Below, in pieces: positions 35,512-44,853 of a DNA stretch of 64,000 nt (position 1 is the first letter of the stretch; each line of letters begins with the position of its first letter). The translations under genes were made by a program, and so were the position numbers. The DNA comes from UBA2965 sp036526135 (lineage in GTDB: Bacteria; Pseudomonadota; Gammaproteobacteria; Pseudomonadales; Azotimanducaceae): assembly GCA_036526135.1 (NCBI GenBank), contig DATCZA010000061.1:1-64000 (forward strand), read 5' to 3'. Below the pieces are notes generated by a model. The model was not told where the DNA came from. It saw only the letters and a program-made list of their open reading frames with translations, and searched no databases.

Positions 35512-36897
35512 ATGGCGTTGGCGATAGTACTCGTAATCCTGATCATTGGATCGGTCGCGTTCCATCTGTGGAGCCCGTGGTATCTGACGGAGCTCGCCTC
35601 GAACTGGGACACCATCGACTACACCATCGACATCACCTTCTGGGTGACCGGCTTCGTCTTCGTCGCCGTCAACGCCTTCATGGCGTGGGCGGTCTTCCGA
35701 TACCGGTACAGCAAGGATCGTCGCGCCGACTACGAGCCCGAAAACAAGAAGCTCGAGTGGTGGCTCACCGGGCTGACGACGATCGGGGTAGTTGCGATGC
35801 TGGCCCCGGGGCTGTTCGTGTGGGGCGAGTTCGTCGAGGTTCCGGAGGATGCATGGGAGATGGAGGTCGTCGGTCAGCAATGGCACTGGACCTACCGCTT
35901 CCCGGGAGAGGACGGCAAGCTGGGCACCTCCAAGGTGACGCTGATCACGCAGGACAATCCGCTCGGCGTGAACCCAGAGGACCCCAACGGCCTGGATGAC
36001 AAGATCATCTACGACCCGGTGGTGCACATCCCCAGCGGGCGGCCCATGAAAGCGCTGCTGCGCGCGAAGGACGTTCTGCACAACTTCACCGTTCCCCAGT
36101 TCCGGGTGAAGATGGACCTGGTACCCGGACTCGTCTCGTATGTCTGGTTGATCCCTGAGAAGAACGGCACCTACGACATTCTCTGCGAGGAGCTTTGCGG
36201 CGTCGGCCACTACACCATGCGCGGCCGCATCACCGTGCAGGACCAGGCCGACTTCGACGCCTGGCTGGCGCAACAGCCTACGTTTGCGGAAACCCAGGCG
36301 CGTGGCCATGGCGATCCCGTGGCCGGCCAGGCTGCCTACGCGGTCTGCGCCGCCTGTCACGGCATGCAGGGCGAAGGCAATCCCATGATGAACGGCCCGA
36401 AGCTGACCGGCCAGAGCACGTGGTATCTGCGCCGGCAGATCGGCGCCTACAAACGCGGCCACCGCGGGACCCATCCGGACGACGTCTATGGACGCCAGAT
36501 GGCGCCCATGGTCGCGACGCTCGTGAATCAGCAGGCCGTCGACAACGTGGTGGCCTACATCCGGAGCCTGCCCGACGTGCCGGCGCAACATACCGTCACC
36601 GGCGACCTGGAGCACGGCGCGGAACTCTATGAAGGCTGCGTGCTGTGCCACGGGGCCGACGGGATGGGCAAGCACGCCACCAACGCTCCGCGCTACGTGG
36701 GGATGAGCGACTGGTATCTGGTCAGGCAGTTGAAGAACTTCCAGACCGGCATCCGAGGCTCCCATCCGGAAGACAAGTACGGCGAGCAGATGGGCTTCAT
36801 GTCCAAGCAGCTGTACGGCGACGAATCGATCAACGATGTGGTCGCGTACATCAATTCCCTGCCCCCTGGCGCAGCGGTGACCACCGCCTCACGGTGA
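35512..36897 (+). CDS. ctaC: cytochrome c oxidase subunit II with two C-terminal cytochrome c domains
   Basis: Subunit II of a haem-copper oxidase, 461 residues. Two membrane helices (about 4-20 and 42-62, with another hydrophobic stretch at 86-104) precede the cupredoxin domain. CuA ligands are H190, C225, E227, C229, H233 and M236 (CEELCGVGHYTM). Two haem c motifs follow, CAACH at 279-283 and CVLCH at 376-380, each in a similar unit ending in a WYLxRQ...RGxHPxDxYGxQM segment, so the tail looks like an internal duplication. Subunits with one cytochrome c (caa3) are common; two are less usual. First gene of the operon to 41014. Confidence 0.95.
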   Translation: MALAIVLVILIIGSVAFHLWSPWYLTELASNWDTIDYTIDITFWVTGFVFVAVNAFMAWAVFRYRYSKDRRADYEPENKKLEWWLTGLTTIGVVAMLAPGLFVWGEFVEVPEDAWEMEVVGQQWHWTYRFPGEDGKLGTSKVTLITQDNPLGVNPEDPNGLDDKIIYDPVVHIPSGRPMKALLRAKDVLHNFTVPQFRVKMDLVPGLVSYVWLIPEKNGTYDILCEELCGVGHYTMRGRITVQDQADFDAWLAQQPTFAETQARGHGDPVAGQAAYAVCAACHGMQGEGNPMMNGPKLTGQSTWYLRRQIGAYKRGHRGTHPDDVYGRQMAPMVATLVNQQAVDNVVAYIRSLPDVPAQHTVTGDLEHGAELYEGCVLCHGADGMGKHATNAPRYVGMSDWYLVRQLKNFQTGIRGSHPEDKYGEQMGFMSKQLYGDESINDVVAYINSLPPGAAVTTASR

Positions 36898-36981
36898 TCA
36901 TGATCGCAGGGTAGGCAGGACAGACGACGAGATGAGCAAAATACTGAAGAGCAACCAGCACAACGGCAGCCGGAGGATCTG

Positions 36982-38724
36982 ATGGCATATGTCGCAATTG
37001 CGGATCGTGACGAGCACCTTCACGATCCGGATACATTCATCACCAAGTACATCTGGAGCCAGGACCACAAGGTCATCGCGATCCAGTACGGGCTCACCGC
37101 CATCTTCGTGGGGCTGGTGGCTCTGGTGCTCTCCGGCCTGATGCGGCTGCAGCTGGGTTTCCCGGACCAGTTCTCGTTCATCGATCCGGGCGCCTACTAT
37201 CAGTACATCACCATGCACGGCATGATCATGGTGATCTATCTGCTGACCGCCCTTTTCCTGGGCGGCTTCGGGAACTACCTGATCCCGCTGATGCTCGGCG
37301 CACGGGACATGGTTTTCCCATATATGAACATGCTGAGCTACTGGGTATACCTGCTGTCCGTCATCGTGCTGATGCTCAGCTTCTTCGCCCCCGACGGGCC
37401 GACCGGAGCAGGATGGACGCTTTACCCGCCGCAGGCCATCCTGCCGGGCACGCCGGGCGTGGACATGGGCATCGTGCTGATGCTCGGCTCCCTCGCGCTG
37501 TTCATCGTGGCCTTCACAATGGGTGGTCTGAACTACATCACCACGGCTCTGCAGGCACGCACCCGCGGCATGACGCTCATGCGGATGCCGCTGTCGGTTT
37601 GGGGAATCGTGATGGCCACCGTGCTTGGTCTGCTCGCCTTCCCTGCTCTCCTCGTGAGCGCCATCATGATGCTGCTGGACCGTCTGCTGGGCACCAGCTT
37701 CTTCATGCCGGCCGTCGTCTCTCTCGGCGACCAGCTCAGCTACGAAGGCGGCAGCCCGATCCTGTTCCAGCATCTTTTCTGGTTCTTCGGACACCCCGAG
37801 GTGTACATCGTGGCGCTGCCGGCGTTCGGCATCGTGTCCGACCTTCTGAGCACCCACGCGCGCAAGAATATCTTCGGCTATAGGATGATGGTGTGGGCGA
37901 TCATCGCCATCGGCGGGTTGAGCTTCATCGTCTGGGCGCACCACATGTACGTGAGCGGCATGCATCCGTACTTCGGGTTCTTCTTCGCCACCACGACGCT
38001 GATTATCGCGGTCCCCACGGCCATCAAGGTCTACAACTGGGTGCTGACGTTGTGGCGGGGCAACATTCGCCTCACCACGCCCATGCTGTTCGCCATCGGC
38101 TTCGTCTTCACGTTCATCAACGGAGGGCTGACCGGCCTGTTCCTGGGCAACGTCACCGTGGACCTGCCGCTGTCCGACACGTACTTCGTGGTCGCGCACT
38201 TCCACATGGTAATGGGCGTCTCTCCCATACTCGTGGTGTTCGGCGCCATCTATCACTGGTACCCGAAGATGACCGGGCGAATGATGGACGAGACCCTGGG
38301 CAAGATGCATTTCTGGATCACGTTCATCGGCACGTACTCCATCTACTACCCGATGCACTACCTGGGCTTCCTCGGCGTCCCGCGCAGGTACTACGCCATG
38401 GGTAACGCAGAGTTCATGCCCGAATCGGCGAACGCGCTCAACGCGGGAATCTCCGTGGCCGCCCTCATCGTCGGCGTGGCTCAGCTGATCTTCCTGTACA
38501 ACGCCATCGTGAGCCTCCGCAAGGGCAAGCCGGCCGGCGGCAATCCCTGGGAGGCAACGACGCTGGAATGGCAGACCCCGGATACCCCGCCGATTCACGG
38601 GAACTGGCGTGACAACCTGCCCGTGGTTCACCGATGGGCCTACGACTACAGCGTCCCCGGCGTCGATCAGGATTACATCCCGCAGAACGTGCCGCACTCG
38701 GAAACGCATCCGGCCCATGGGTGA
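36982..38724 (+). CDS. ctaD: cytochrome c oxidase subunit I
   Basis: The catalytic subunit, 580 residues, about 12 membrane helices. Haem and copper ligands are visible: TMHGMIMVIY (low-spin haem His), FGHPEVYIVALPAFGI (CuB His with the cross-linked Tyr and the helix VI Glu of A1-type enzymes), WAHHMYVSGMHP (two CuB His) and VVAHFHMVMG (high- and low-spin haem His). The GHPEVY motif predicts a proton-pumping A1-type oxidase. CGGAGG lies before the ATG at 36982. Follows ctaC by 84 bases. Confidence 0.97.
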   Translation: MAYVAIADRDEHLHDPDTFITKYIWSQDHKVIAIQYGLTAIFVGLVALVLSGLMRLQLGFPDQFSFIDPGAYYQYITMHGMIMVIYLLTALFLGGFGNYLIPLMLGARDMVFPYMNMLSYWVYLLSVIVLMLSFFAPDGPTGAGWTLYPPQAILPGTPGVDMGIVLMLGSLALFIVAFTMGGLNYITTALQARTRGMTLMRMPLSVWGIVMATVLGLLAFPALLVSAIMMLLDRLLGTSFFMPAVVSLGDQLSYEGGSPILFQHLFWFFGHPEVYIVALPAFGIVSDLLSTHARKNIFGYRMMVWAIIAIGGLSFIVWAHHMYVSGMHPYFGFFFATTTLIIAVPTAIKVYNWVLTLWRGNIRLTTPMLFAIGFVFTFINGGLTGLFLGNVTVDLPLSDTYFVVAHFHMVMGVSPILVVFGAIYHWYPKMTGRMMDETLGKMHFWITFIGTYSIYYPMHYLGFLGVPRRYYAMGNAEFMPESANALNAGISVAALIVGVAQLIFLYNAIVSLRKGKPAGGNPWEATTLEWQTPDTPPIHGNWRDNLPVVHRWAYDYSVPGVDQDYIPQNVPHSETHPAHG

Positions 38725-38730
38725 TCTGCG

Positions 38731-39354
38731 ATGAAATTTCTCAAGCAGATAACGGAAAAGTCGTGGCTGGCACCAGAGGAGGACGTCGTCGCCGACCTGC
38801 GTTCCGGCGCACTCGTCATGGGTACGCCCTCCGCCAAGATCGGGCTGCGAGTCTTTCTGACCGTCGTCCTGGTGGTGTTCTCGCTGTTCTGCGTGGCCTA
38901 CTACATCCGCATGGAACTCGACGACTGGCGGCCGTTACCGGAGCCGGATCTGCTCTGGATCAACACCGTCGTCATCCTGCTGAGCAGCGTTGCGCTTCAG
39001 TACACGCGCTACTCCGTTCAGCGCAGCCGGGCGGGCGCCGTAAATGCGGGCCTGCTGGCCGCTGGGCTGCTCACCATCGGCTTCCTTGTCGGCCAGTACA
39101 TGGCCTGGGAAGAACTTCGCTCGGCCGGTTACTTTGCCGCAACCAACCCGGCCAACGCGTTCTTTTACCTGCTCACCGCCGTCCACGGCCTGCACCTGAT
39201 CGGCGGCCTGGTGGTCTGGGCCAGAACGACTCTGAAGGTCTGGAACGGAGCGGAGCCCTACCAGATCCGACTGAGCGTAGAGCTGTGCACCACGTACTGG
39301 CACTTTCTGGCCCTGGTGTGGCTGGCAATCCTTTGGATCCTGATTTCAACCTGA
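38731..39354 (+). CDS. haem-copper oxidase subunit III family protein (first copy)
   Basis: A 207-residue membrane protein with about five helices. TAVHGLHLIGGLVVWAR is the subunit III signature, VGQYMAWEELRSAG carries the conserved Glu region and LCTTYWHFLALVWLAILW is the last helix. It begins six bases after ctaD and is followed by a second, different subunit III gene. The two may form one composite subunit or serve as alternatives. Confidence 0.9.
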   Translation: MKFLKQITEKSWLAPEEDVVADLRSGALVMGTPSAKIGLRVFLTVVLVVFSLFCVAYYIRMELDDWRPLPEPDLLWINTVVILLSSVALQYTRYSVQRSRAGAVNAGLLAAGLLTIGFLVGQYMAWEELRSAGYFAATNPANAFFYLLTAVHGLHLIGGLVVWARTTLKVWNGAEPYQIRLSVELCTTYWHFLALVWLAILWILIST

Positions 39355-39367
39355 GAATGGTACGAAT

Positions 39368-40060
39368 ATGGCAAACAACGTAGCAGCAGCCGGCGTTCCC
39401 GCCTTCGGAGAGGGCGAAGGCTGGCAGGGCATCGTCGGGGATTGGTCCGCGGATAAGCAGGCGTTTCCCGTGCCCTGGGGCAAGGCGATGATGTGGATCT
39501 TCCTGCTCAGCGATACCTTCATCTTCTCCTGTTTTCTGACCAGCTACATGAAGGTGAGAATCTCCACGACCATCCCGTGGCCGAACCCGAGCCAGGTATT
39601 CGGCCTGGACGTGTTCGGCGTGAGCGTCCCGCTCCTGCTCATCGCCATCATGACCTTCGTGCTCATCAGCAGCAGCGGCACCATGGCCATGGCCGTCAAC
39701 TTCGGATACCGACGCGACAAGAAAAAGACCGTGGCGCTGATGCTCGCCACTGCTGGGTTCGGAGCGACCTTCGTCGGGATGCAGGCGTTCGAGTGGACTA
39801 AGCTGATTTCAGAGGGCGTTCGTCCCTGGGGTAATCCCTGGGGCGCAGCTCAGTTCGGCTCCAGCTTCTTCATGATCACGGGCTTCCACGGACTGCACGT
39901 GTCTGCCGGCGTGATCTACCTTGTTGTCGTTGCCAGGCGGGTCGCCAACGGCTTCTACGACAAAAAGGGCAACTACGACATGGTCGAGATCTCCGGGCTG
40001 TACTGGCACTTCGTCGACCTGGTCTGGGTATTCATCTTCGCGTTCTTCTATCTCTGGTAG
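39368..40060 (+). CDS. ctaE: cytochrome c oxidase subunit III (second copy)
   Basis: A 230-residue subunit III with about five to six helices. MMWIFLLSDTFIFSCFLTSY is the first helix, GMQAFEWTKLISEGVRPWGNPWG the conserved loop with Glu, TGFHGLHVSAGVIYLVVVARR the signature helix and LYWHFVDLVWVFIFAFFYLW the last. It contains more of the canonical subunit III residues than the preceding copy and is probably the main one. The ribosome-binding signal is weak. Followed nine bases later by a subunit IV gene. Confidence 0.93.
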   Translation: MANNVAAAGVPAFGEGEGWQGIVGDWSADKQAFPVPWGKAMMWIFLLSDTFIFSCFLTSYMKVRISTTIPWPNPSQVFGLDVFGVSVPLLLIAIMTFVLISSSGTMAMAVNFGYRRDKKKTVALMLATAGFGATFVGMQAFEWTKLISEGVRPWGNPWGAAQFGSSFFMITGFHGLHVSAGVIYLVVVARRVANGFYDKKGNYDMVEISGLYWHFVDLVWVFIFAFFYLW

Positions 40061-40069
40061 GAAATCAAC

Positions 40070-40417
40070 ATGGCGGATACGCAAGCGGCAACTCACGACG
40101 CGCACGGTGAGGGACAGCAGCACCCGATCAAGATCTATCTGTGGATCTGGTTCCTGCTCTTTCTCTTCAGCGCCTTTTCTTACGGGGTCGACTACATGCA
40201 GTTTCAGGGAATGCTGCGCTGGTCGCTCATCCTGATATTCATGTTTCTGAAGGCCGGGTTCATCGTGGCCATTTTCATGCACATGGCCTGGGAGAGGCTG
40301 GCACTGATCACGGCCATTCTCGTGCCACCACTTTGCCTCCTCATACTCATCGGCCTGATGGTGATCGAAGGCGACTACACCGAACTGACCCGCGTCATAT
40401 TCTTTCAGGGTGACTGA
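40070..40417 (+). CDS. cytochrome c oxidase subunit IV family protein
   Basis: A 115-residue membrane protein with three helices (about 22-43, 49-72 and 78-98). MLRWSLILIFMFLKAGFIVAIFMHMAWE is the characteristic second helix of prokaryotic COX4-type subunits (CyoD/CtaF-like), which stabilise the oxidase. The His-rich N-terminus (THDAHGEGQQHPIKIY) is common in the family. Belongs to the oxidase operon by spacing and sequence. Confidence 0.9.
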   Translation: MADTQAATHDAHGEGQQHPIKIYLWIWFLLFLFSAFSYGVDYMQFQGMLRWSLILIFMFLKAGFIVAIFMHMAWERLALITAILVPPLCLLILIGLMVIEGDYTELTRVIFFQGD

Positions 40418-40444
40418 GTAAAGCCAGTTAGGAGGGGAGATAAG

Positions 40445-41014
40445 ATGAAGATGCAGCGGCACTTCCTCATCAGTGACGATCTCGACGATCTCGAGCACCT
40501 CGAAGAGGAGCTCGAGGCACAGGGCGTTTCAACACCGCAGATTCACGTCTTCACGCTCGACGACACAGAGGCCGAAAAGCACGTCCACCTGCATGATGTC
40601 CAATCCATCATGAAGCGGGACGTGGTGAACTCGATGATCATCGGCGCCATCCTCGGTGCGGTGCTGAGCGCATCGGTTCTGGGCGCAACGGCGTTGCTCG
40701 GTTGGCACCAGACGGCGGCAGGCTGGATACCATTCATCTTCCTCGCCATCATCGTCCTCGGCTTCTGCACATGGGAGGGCGGTTTCGTCGGAATTCAGAC
40801 GCTCAATCGCCATTTCAAGCAATTCAAAGCGACGCTCGAGCAAGGCAAGCACGTCTTCTACTGTGATCTGGCGCCCGACCAGGTGCCCGTCTTCCAGAAG
40901 ATCGTTCGGGCCCACCCCAGCGCAACCATGGCAGGCACCGGCGTGTCCACGCCTCCATGGATCATCTCCTGGCAGACCAGATTGACCCGTTTCTTCGGCG
41001 AAACCATGCCCTGA
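40445..41014 (+). CDS. unknown two-helix membrane protein at the end of the oxidase operon
   Basis: A 189-residue protein with a soluble N-terminal alpha/beta segment (RHFLISDDLDDLEHLEEELEAQGV...IHVFTLDD), a His-rich stretch AEKHVHLHDVQ, two hydrophobic helices (about 63-85 and 95-113), then a soluble tail. The N-terminal half recalls DUF1269 or general-stress-protein-like folds, but I do not recognise the family with certainty. AGGAGGGGAGATAAG is a very strong ribosome site. Spacing of 27 bases from the subunit IV gene suggests co-transcription. Confidence 0.75.
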   Translation: MKMQRHFLISDDLDDLEHLEEELEAQGVSTPQIHVFTLDDTEAEKHVHLHDVQSIMKRDVVNSMIIGAILGAVLSASVLGATALLGWHQTAAGWIPFIFLAIIVLGFCTWEGGFVGIQTLNRHFKQFKATLEQGKHVFYCDLAPDQVPVFQKIVRAHPSATMAGTGVSTPPWIISWQTRLTRFFGETMP

Positions 41015-41030
41015 CATGCCCTGAGCAGGA

Positions 41031-41065
41031 GCGCGGCGGCCAGCCCCCCCGCGCCCTCTTCTTCT
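41031..41065 (+). terminator. possible terminator after the oxidase operon
   Basis: GCGCGG (41031-41036) can pair with CCGCGC (41049-41054), followed by the pyrimidine-rich CCTCTTCTTCT. The stem is short, with a 12-base loop, so this is tentative; it lies between convergent genes. Confidence 0.3.
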
Positions 41066-41076
41066 GCATCAGCCGT

Positions 41077-42354
41077 TCACCCCGTCCTCAGGTTTTCCTC
41101 GGCTGACTCCGTGGCGCGCGGCACTTTGAGCATCATTACGATGCCGCAGCACACCACGAACACGGCGAAAAACAGATCGAACGCCGGCAGGTAGGATCCC
41201 GTCGTCTGACGGATCCAGCCCGTAAGCGGCGGGCCCACGAAAGCGAACGGCAGGGTCACAGGCCCGATGAAGCCCATGACCCGCCCGAACGACACCGGGC
41301 CGAAAGCACGCCCCACCGCCGCAACCATGAGCGGCATGAGCGCCCCTGCGGCCAGGCCGAAAACCAGGACGACGAGCATGAGCAAACCATACCCGGGCGC
41401 TACCGAGCGCAGCGTGAAGAAAGCCAACGCCTGCATGAGAAAGGAGACCAGCAGCAGCCTTGTGATGTTCATCCGGTCAGCCAGGGTTCCAAACACCACG
41501 GTGCCCACGATGGCCGTGCCGCCAATGGCGGAGATGAAAAGCGAGGCTTCGGTGAGGCCTATTCCGATGTCGCGGGCGTAAGGGATGACGTTCGCATTGA
41601 ACGCCCCGGCCACGGCGCCAACCGCGCCGAAGGCCAGGGCTAGGACCCAGAAATTCCGGGATCGAAACACGTCCGCCGTGGTCCACCCCCTGCCCACGGT
41701 TGCGCCCGAGCCCATCGCGCGAGCGCCGTCGGGCAGTAGATTCATATCCTCGGGCCGGTTGCGAATCGCAAACCAAAGAAAGGGTATGAGGATGGCGTGC
41801 AACCCGGCAAAGACCAGCAAAGTCGGTCGCCATCCGTAGGATGACATCATGACGCCGACCAGGGGCGAGAGGAGCAAACCGCCAGTGGGCGGGCCCATGC
41901 TGGCGATCCCAACCGCGCGCCCGCGGTTGCGGCTGAACCACTTGGCAATGACGGTGTTGGCGGCCAGCGGCCCGAACATGGCGGCCCCGAAGGCCACGGC
42001 AACGCCAAACAGGACGGCCAGTTGCCAGAGCTCGGTCGCATACGACATGAGCAGAAAGGCAAGCCCGCTGATCGCCGCGCCACCAACCATGATCCCCCGG
42101 ATGGAACGACGGTCGAGCAGCGGACCGACCAGGGCGCCGGCCAGCGCCATCACCACGCCGAGCATCGACAACCCGAGATTTGCCGTCATGAACGATGCGC
42201 CGAACTCGTCAGTGAGCACGGGAATGAACAGCCCGTAGACGGCAACGGAACAGCCCAGCGCGAGCAGCTGCGCGCAGAACGCGACGGCGACGATCCACCA
42301 TCCATGAAACATCCGGACACGCGACCCGCCCGCCGACTCTGAATCTTTAGCCAA
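41077..42354 (-). CDS. MFS transporter
   Basis: Major facilitator of about 425 residues with 12 predicted helices. FHGWWIVAVAFCAQLLALGCSVAVYGLFIPVLTDEFG is the first helix of the OFA/monocarboxylate-like branch; NRGRAVGIASMGPPTGGLLLSPLVG is the conserved loop and helix 5 region, and GTLADRMN is the A-like motif of the second half. ATGs lie further upstream, but the TTG at 42354 follows GGAGGAGG by four bases and gives a natural N-terminus, so I take it as the start. Substrate is likely an organic acid or catabolic intermediate; not determinable. Confidence 0.9.
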   Translation of the reverse strand: MAKDSESAGGSRVRMFHGWWIVAVAFCAQLLALGCSVAVYGLFIPVLTDEFGASFMTANLGLSMLGVVMALAGALVGPLLDRRSIRGIMVGGAAISGLAFLLMSYATELWQLAVLFGVAVAFGAAMFGPLAANTVIAKWFSRNRGRAVGIASMGPPTGGLLLSPLVGVMMSSYGWRPTLLVFAGLHAILIPFLWFAIRNRPEDMNLLPDGARAMGSGATVGRGWTTADVFRSRNFWVLALAFGAVGAVAGAFNANVIPYARDIGIGLTEASLFISAIGGTAIVGTVVFGTLADRMNITRLLLVSFLMQALAFFTLRSVAPGYGLLMLVVLVFGLAAGALMPLMVAAVGRAFGPVSFGRVMGFIGPVTLPFAFVGPPLTGWIRQTTGSYLPAFDLFFAVFVVCCGIVMMLKVPRATESAEENLRTG

Positions 42355-42584
42355 GTCGCCTCCTCCGCCCATTGGTAGCATAGGCAATCGCCCCAGGCCT
42401 GAACAGTAGTAGAATCATGAGGGGGCAACACGGACGTAACCCGTCATCATGCGGTCAATCGCGACGCGGAAATTCTGGGTAGCGCCGGCGCAGCGCAAAG
42501 CATCGCCGAGGGCGATGGCCTGCACCCGATCATGACGTCACAGCCCATCATGCACACGGATAGAAGCCCCGGAGGCCTTAGACA

Positions 42585-43823
42585 ATGAGCAACAAACCCA
42601 GGCTGCACATACCGCACCCCCCGGCTCGGCCGGGGCAGGAACCAGACTTCAGCTACGTCGACATCTCCCCTGCAGGCGCAGTGCCCCGGCCCGACGTCAC
42701 TACCCGGCTCAGAGACATAGAGCGCAGCCTCGCTTTCGAGATGGTACGCGTTCTGGACGACGACCACGCCGCCGTCGGCTCCTGGAATCCGCATCTGGAC
42801 GACCACGATCTTCAGATCGGCCTGCGACACATGCTTCTCACACGCCTGTACGACGACCGGATGCTGCGCATGCAGAGGCAGGGTCGCATTTCGTTCTACA
42901 TCAAGTGCACCGGAGAGGAAGCCGTCGCCATCGCCCCGGCGATGGCCTTGAGGCCGAGCGACATGCTGTTCCCTTCCTACCGCACTCAAGGCCTGCAAAT
43001 CGCCAGGGGCCGCAGCCTGGTCGATCTCATGTGCCATTGCCTGTCGAACAGCCGTGACATGTGCAAAGGTCGACAGATGCCCGTGATGTATCACTGGGCC
43101 CGAGGGAACATCTTCTCGGTTTCCGGCAACCTGACCACCCAGTTCCCTCAGGCCGTGGGCTGGGCCATGGCCGCCGCCATCAAGGGCGACGACGATGTGG
43201 CCGCCGCATGGATCGGCGAGGGCTCAAGCGCCGAGGCGGACTTTCACCATGCGATGACGTTCGCATCGGTCTACCTGGCCCCCGTCATCCTCAACATCGT
43301 GAACAACCAATGGGCAATCTCGACTTTTCAGGGTTTCGCGGGCGGGGAACGCCGCCCCTTCTCGGCCAGGGGGCCCGGTTACGGCATTCCGGGAATCCGG
43401 GTAGACGGGAACGATTTTCTCGCCGTGCACTCGGTAACGAGCTGGGCCGCCGAACGCGCACGACGCGGTGTGGGACCGACGCTCATCGAGCACGTGACCT
43501 ATCGGGCATCCGCCCACTCCACCAGCGACGACCCGTCGCGGTATCGTCCCCGCGACGAAGAACGGAGCTGGCCGCTGGGAGATCCCATAGAGCGTCTGAA
43601 ACAGCACATGATTCGCGAAGGTTACTGGTCACAGGCCCAGCACGAGCAGCTGGTAGAGGAGTTGCAGGCCGCTGTCGACGAGGCCTGGCAGGAAGCCCTG
43701 AGCTACGGCTCCATGACGGAGGGTCCGTGGCTCGACCGCAGCGAGATGTTCGAGGACGTTTTCAAGGATGTTCCCGCCCACCTGCTCGCCCAGCGCGAAC
43801 AGCTCCGCGCGCTGGAAGAATGA
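42585..43823 (+). CDS. bkdA1: branched-chain 2-oxoacid dehydrogenase E1 alpha subunit
   Basis: Thiamine-diphosphate-dependent decarboxylase subunit of the complex that converts the 2-oxo acids of valine, leucine and isoleucine to acyl-CoAs. The ThDP motif is IGEGSSAEADFHHAM...NIVNNQWAIST. IKCTGEEAVAIAPAMAL, HSTSDDPSRYRP and the proline-rich N-terminal extension fit the bacterial BCKDH alpha subunit of about 410 residues. CCGGAGG precedes the ATG. The acyl-CoAs formed could feed the acyl-CoA dehydrogenases elsewhere in the window. Confidence 0.95.
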   Translation: MSNKPRLHIPHPPARPGQEPDFSYVDISPAGAVPRPDVTTRLRDIERSLAFEMVRVLDDDHAAVGSWNPHLDDHDLQIGLRHMLLTRLYDDRMLRMQRQGRISFYIKCTGEEAVAIAPAMALRPSDMLFPSYRTQGLQIARGRSLVDLMCHCLSNSRDMCKGRQMPVMYHWARGNIFSVSGNLTTQFPQAVGWAMAAAIKGDDDVAAAWIGEGSSAEADFHHAMTFASVYLAPVILNIVNNQWAISTFQGFAGGERRPFSARGPGYGIPGIRVDGNDFLAVHSVTSWAAERARRGVGPTLIEHVTYRASAHSTSDDPSRYRPRDEERSWPLGDPIERLKQHMIREGYWSQAQHEQLVEELQAAVDEAWQEALSYGSMTEGPWLDRSEMFEDVFKDVPAHLLAQREQLRALEE

Positions 43824-43836
43824 GGAGGTCACCGAC

Positions 43837-44853
43837 ATGGCCCAGATGAACATGATCCAGGCGCTAAACTCGGCTCTGAACATCATGCTGAGTCGAGACC
43901 CGGGCGTGATCGTCATTGGCCAGGACGTCGGTTTCTTCGGCGGCGTTTTCCGGGTCACCGACGGTCTGCAGAGGCAGTACGGCGAGCACCGCGTCATCGA
44001 TACGCCCATCGCCGAAGGAGGCATCGTGGGCAGCGCCATCGGCATGGGCGTCAACGGACTACGGCCGGTAGCCGAGATTCAGTTTGCCGACTACATCTAC
44101 CCGGGTTGTGATCAGATCATCAGCGAGCTCGCGCGCCTGCGGTATCGAACCGGCGGCGACTTCTTCGCCCCGGTGACGATCAGAACGCCCTGCGGAGGCG
44201 GCATTCGCGGCGGGCAGACCCACTCCCAGAGTCCGGAGGGAATCTTCACCCACGTCTGCGGGCTGAAGGTCGTCATGCCCTCAAACCCTTACGATGCCAA
44301 GGGGCTCCTGATCAGCGCCATCGAGGACGACGACCCGGTGATTTTCTTCGAGCCCAAACGAATCTACAACGGCCCCTTCGACGGCGACGCGAACAAACCG
44401 GCCGTTCCGTGGAGCACGCACCCCAAGGGCGAGGTGCCGGAAGACTACTACACGATCCCCATCGGCCGCGCCGAGGTGATACGGCCCGGCAGCGAAGTGA
44501 CCATCCTCTGTTACGGCACCATGGTTCACGTCTGCGCGGCGGCCGCGGAAGCCGCTGAAGTCGACGCCGAGATCATCGACGTGCGGACCATGGCGCCGCT
44601 GGATGTCGAAACGCTCAAGACCTCGGTGGAGAAGACGGGGCGCTGCGTAATCGCCCACGAAGCAACGCGGTTCAGCGGGTACGGCGCCGAGCTAGCCGCT
44701 ACGGTTAGCGAAGAGTGCTTTTACCACCTCGAAGCACCCATCCAGCGAGTTGCCGGTTGGGATACCCCGTATCCCCATGCATTCGAGTGGGAGTATTTTC
44801 CGGGCCAGAAGCGCGTCGCGGCCGCCCTGGAACGGGTACTGGAGGCGCCATGA
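43837..44853 (+). CDS. bkdA2: branched-chain 2-oxoacid dehydrogenase E1 beta subunit
   Basis: Partner of the alpha subunit, 338 residues. MIQALNSALNIMLSRDPGVIVIGQDVGFFGGVFRVTDGL is the conserved start, followed by DTPIAEGGIVGSAIGMGVNGLRPVAEIQFADYIYPG, and RTPCGGGIRGGQTHSQSPE; these are hallmarks of E1 beta. AGGAGG lies nine bases before the ATG at 43837; the frame is open further upstream inside the alpha gene. Its stop overlaps the E2 start (ATGA). Confidence 0.96.
   Translation: MAQMNMIQALNSALNIMLSRDPGVIVIGQDVGFFGGVFRVTDGLQRQYGEHRVIDTPIAEGGIVGSAIGMGVNGLRPVAEIQFADYIYPGCDQIISELARLRYRTGGDFFAPVTIRTPCGGGIRGGQTHSQSPEGIFTHVCGLKVVMPSNPYDAKGLLISAIEDDDPVIFFEPKRIYNGPFDGDANKPAVPWSTHPKGEVPEDYYTIPIGRAEVIRPGSEVTILCYGTMVHVCAAAAEAAEVDAEIIDVRTMAPLDVETLKTSVEKTGRCVIAHEATRFSGYGAELAATVSEECFYHLEAPIQRVAGWDTPYPHAFEWEYFPGQKRVAAALERVLEAP

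Noticed and set aside
36898..38718. 606-codon open frame on the minus strand opposite ctaD
   Set aside because: It mirrors a strongly conserved oxidase gene in G+C-rich DNA. The translation is His/Glu/Gln-rich and low in complexity, as expected for an antisense shadow.
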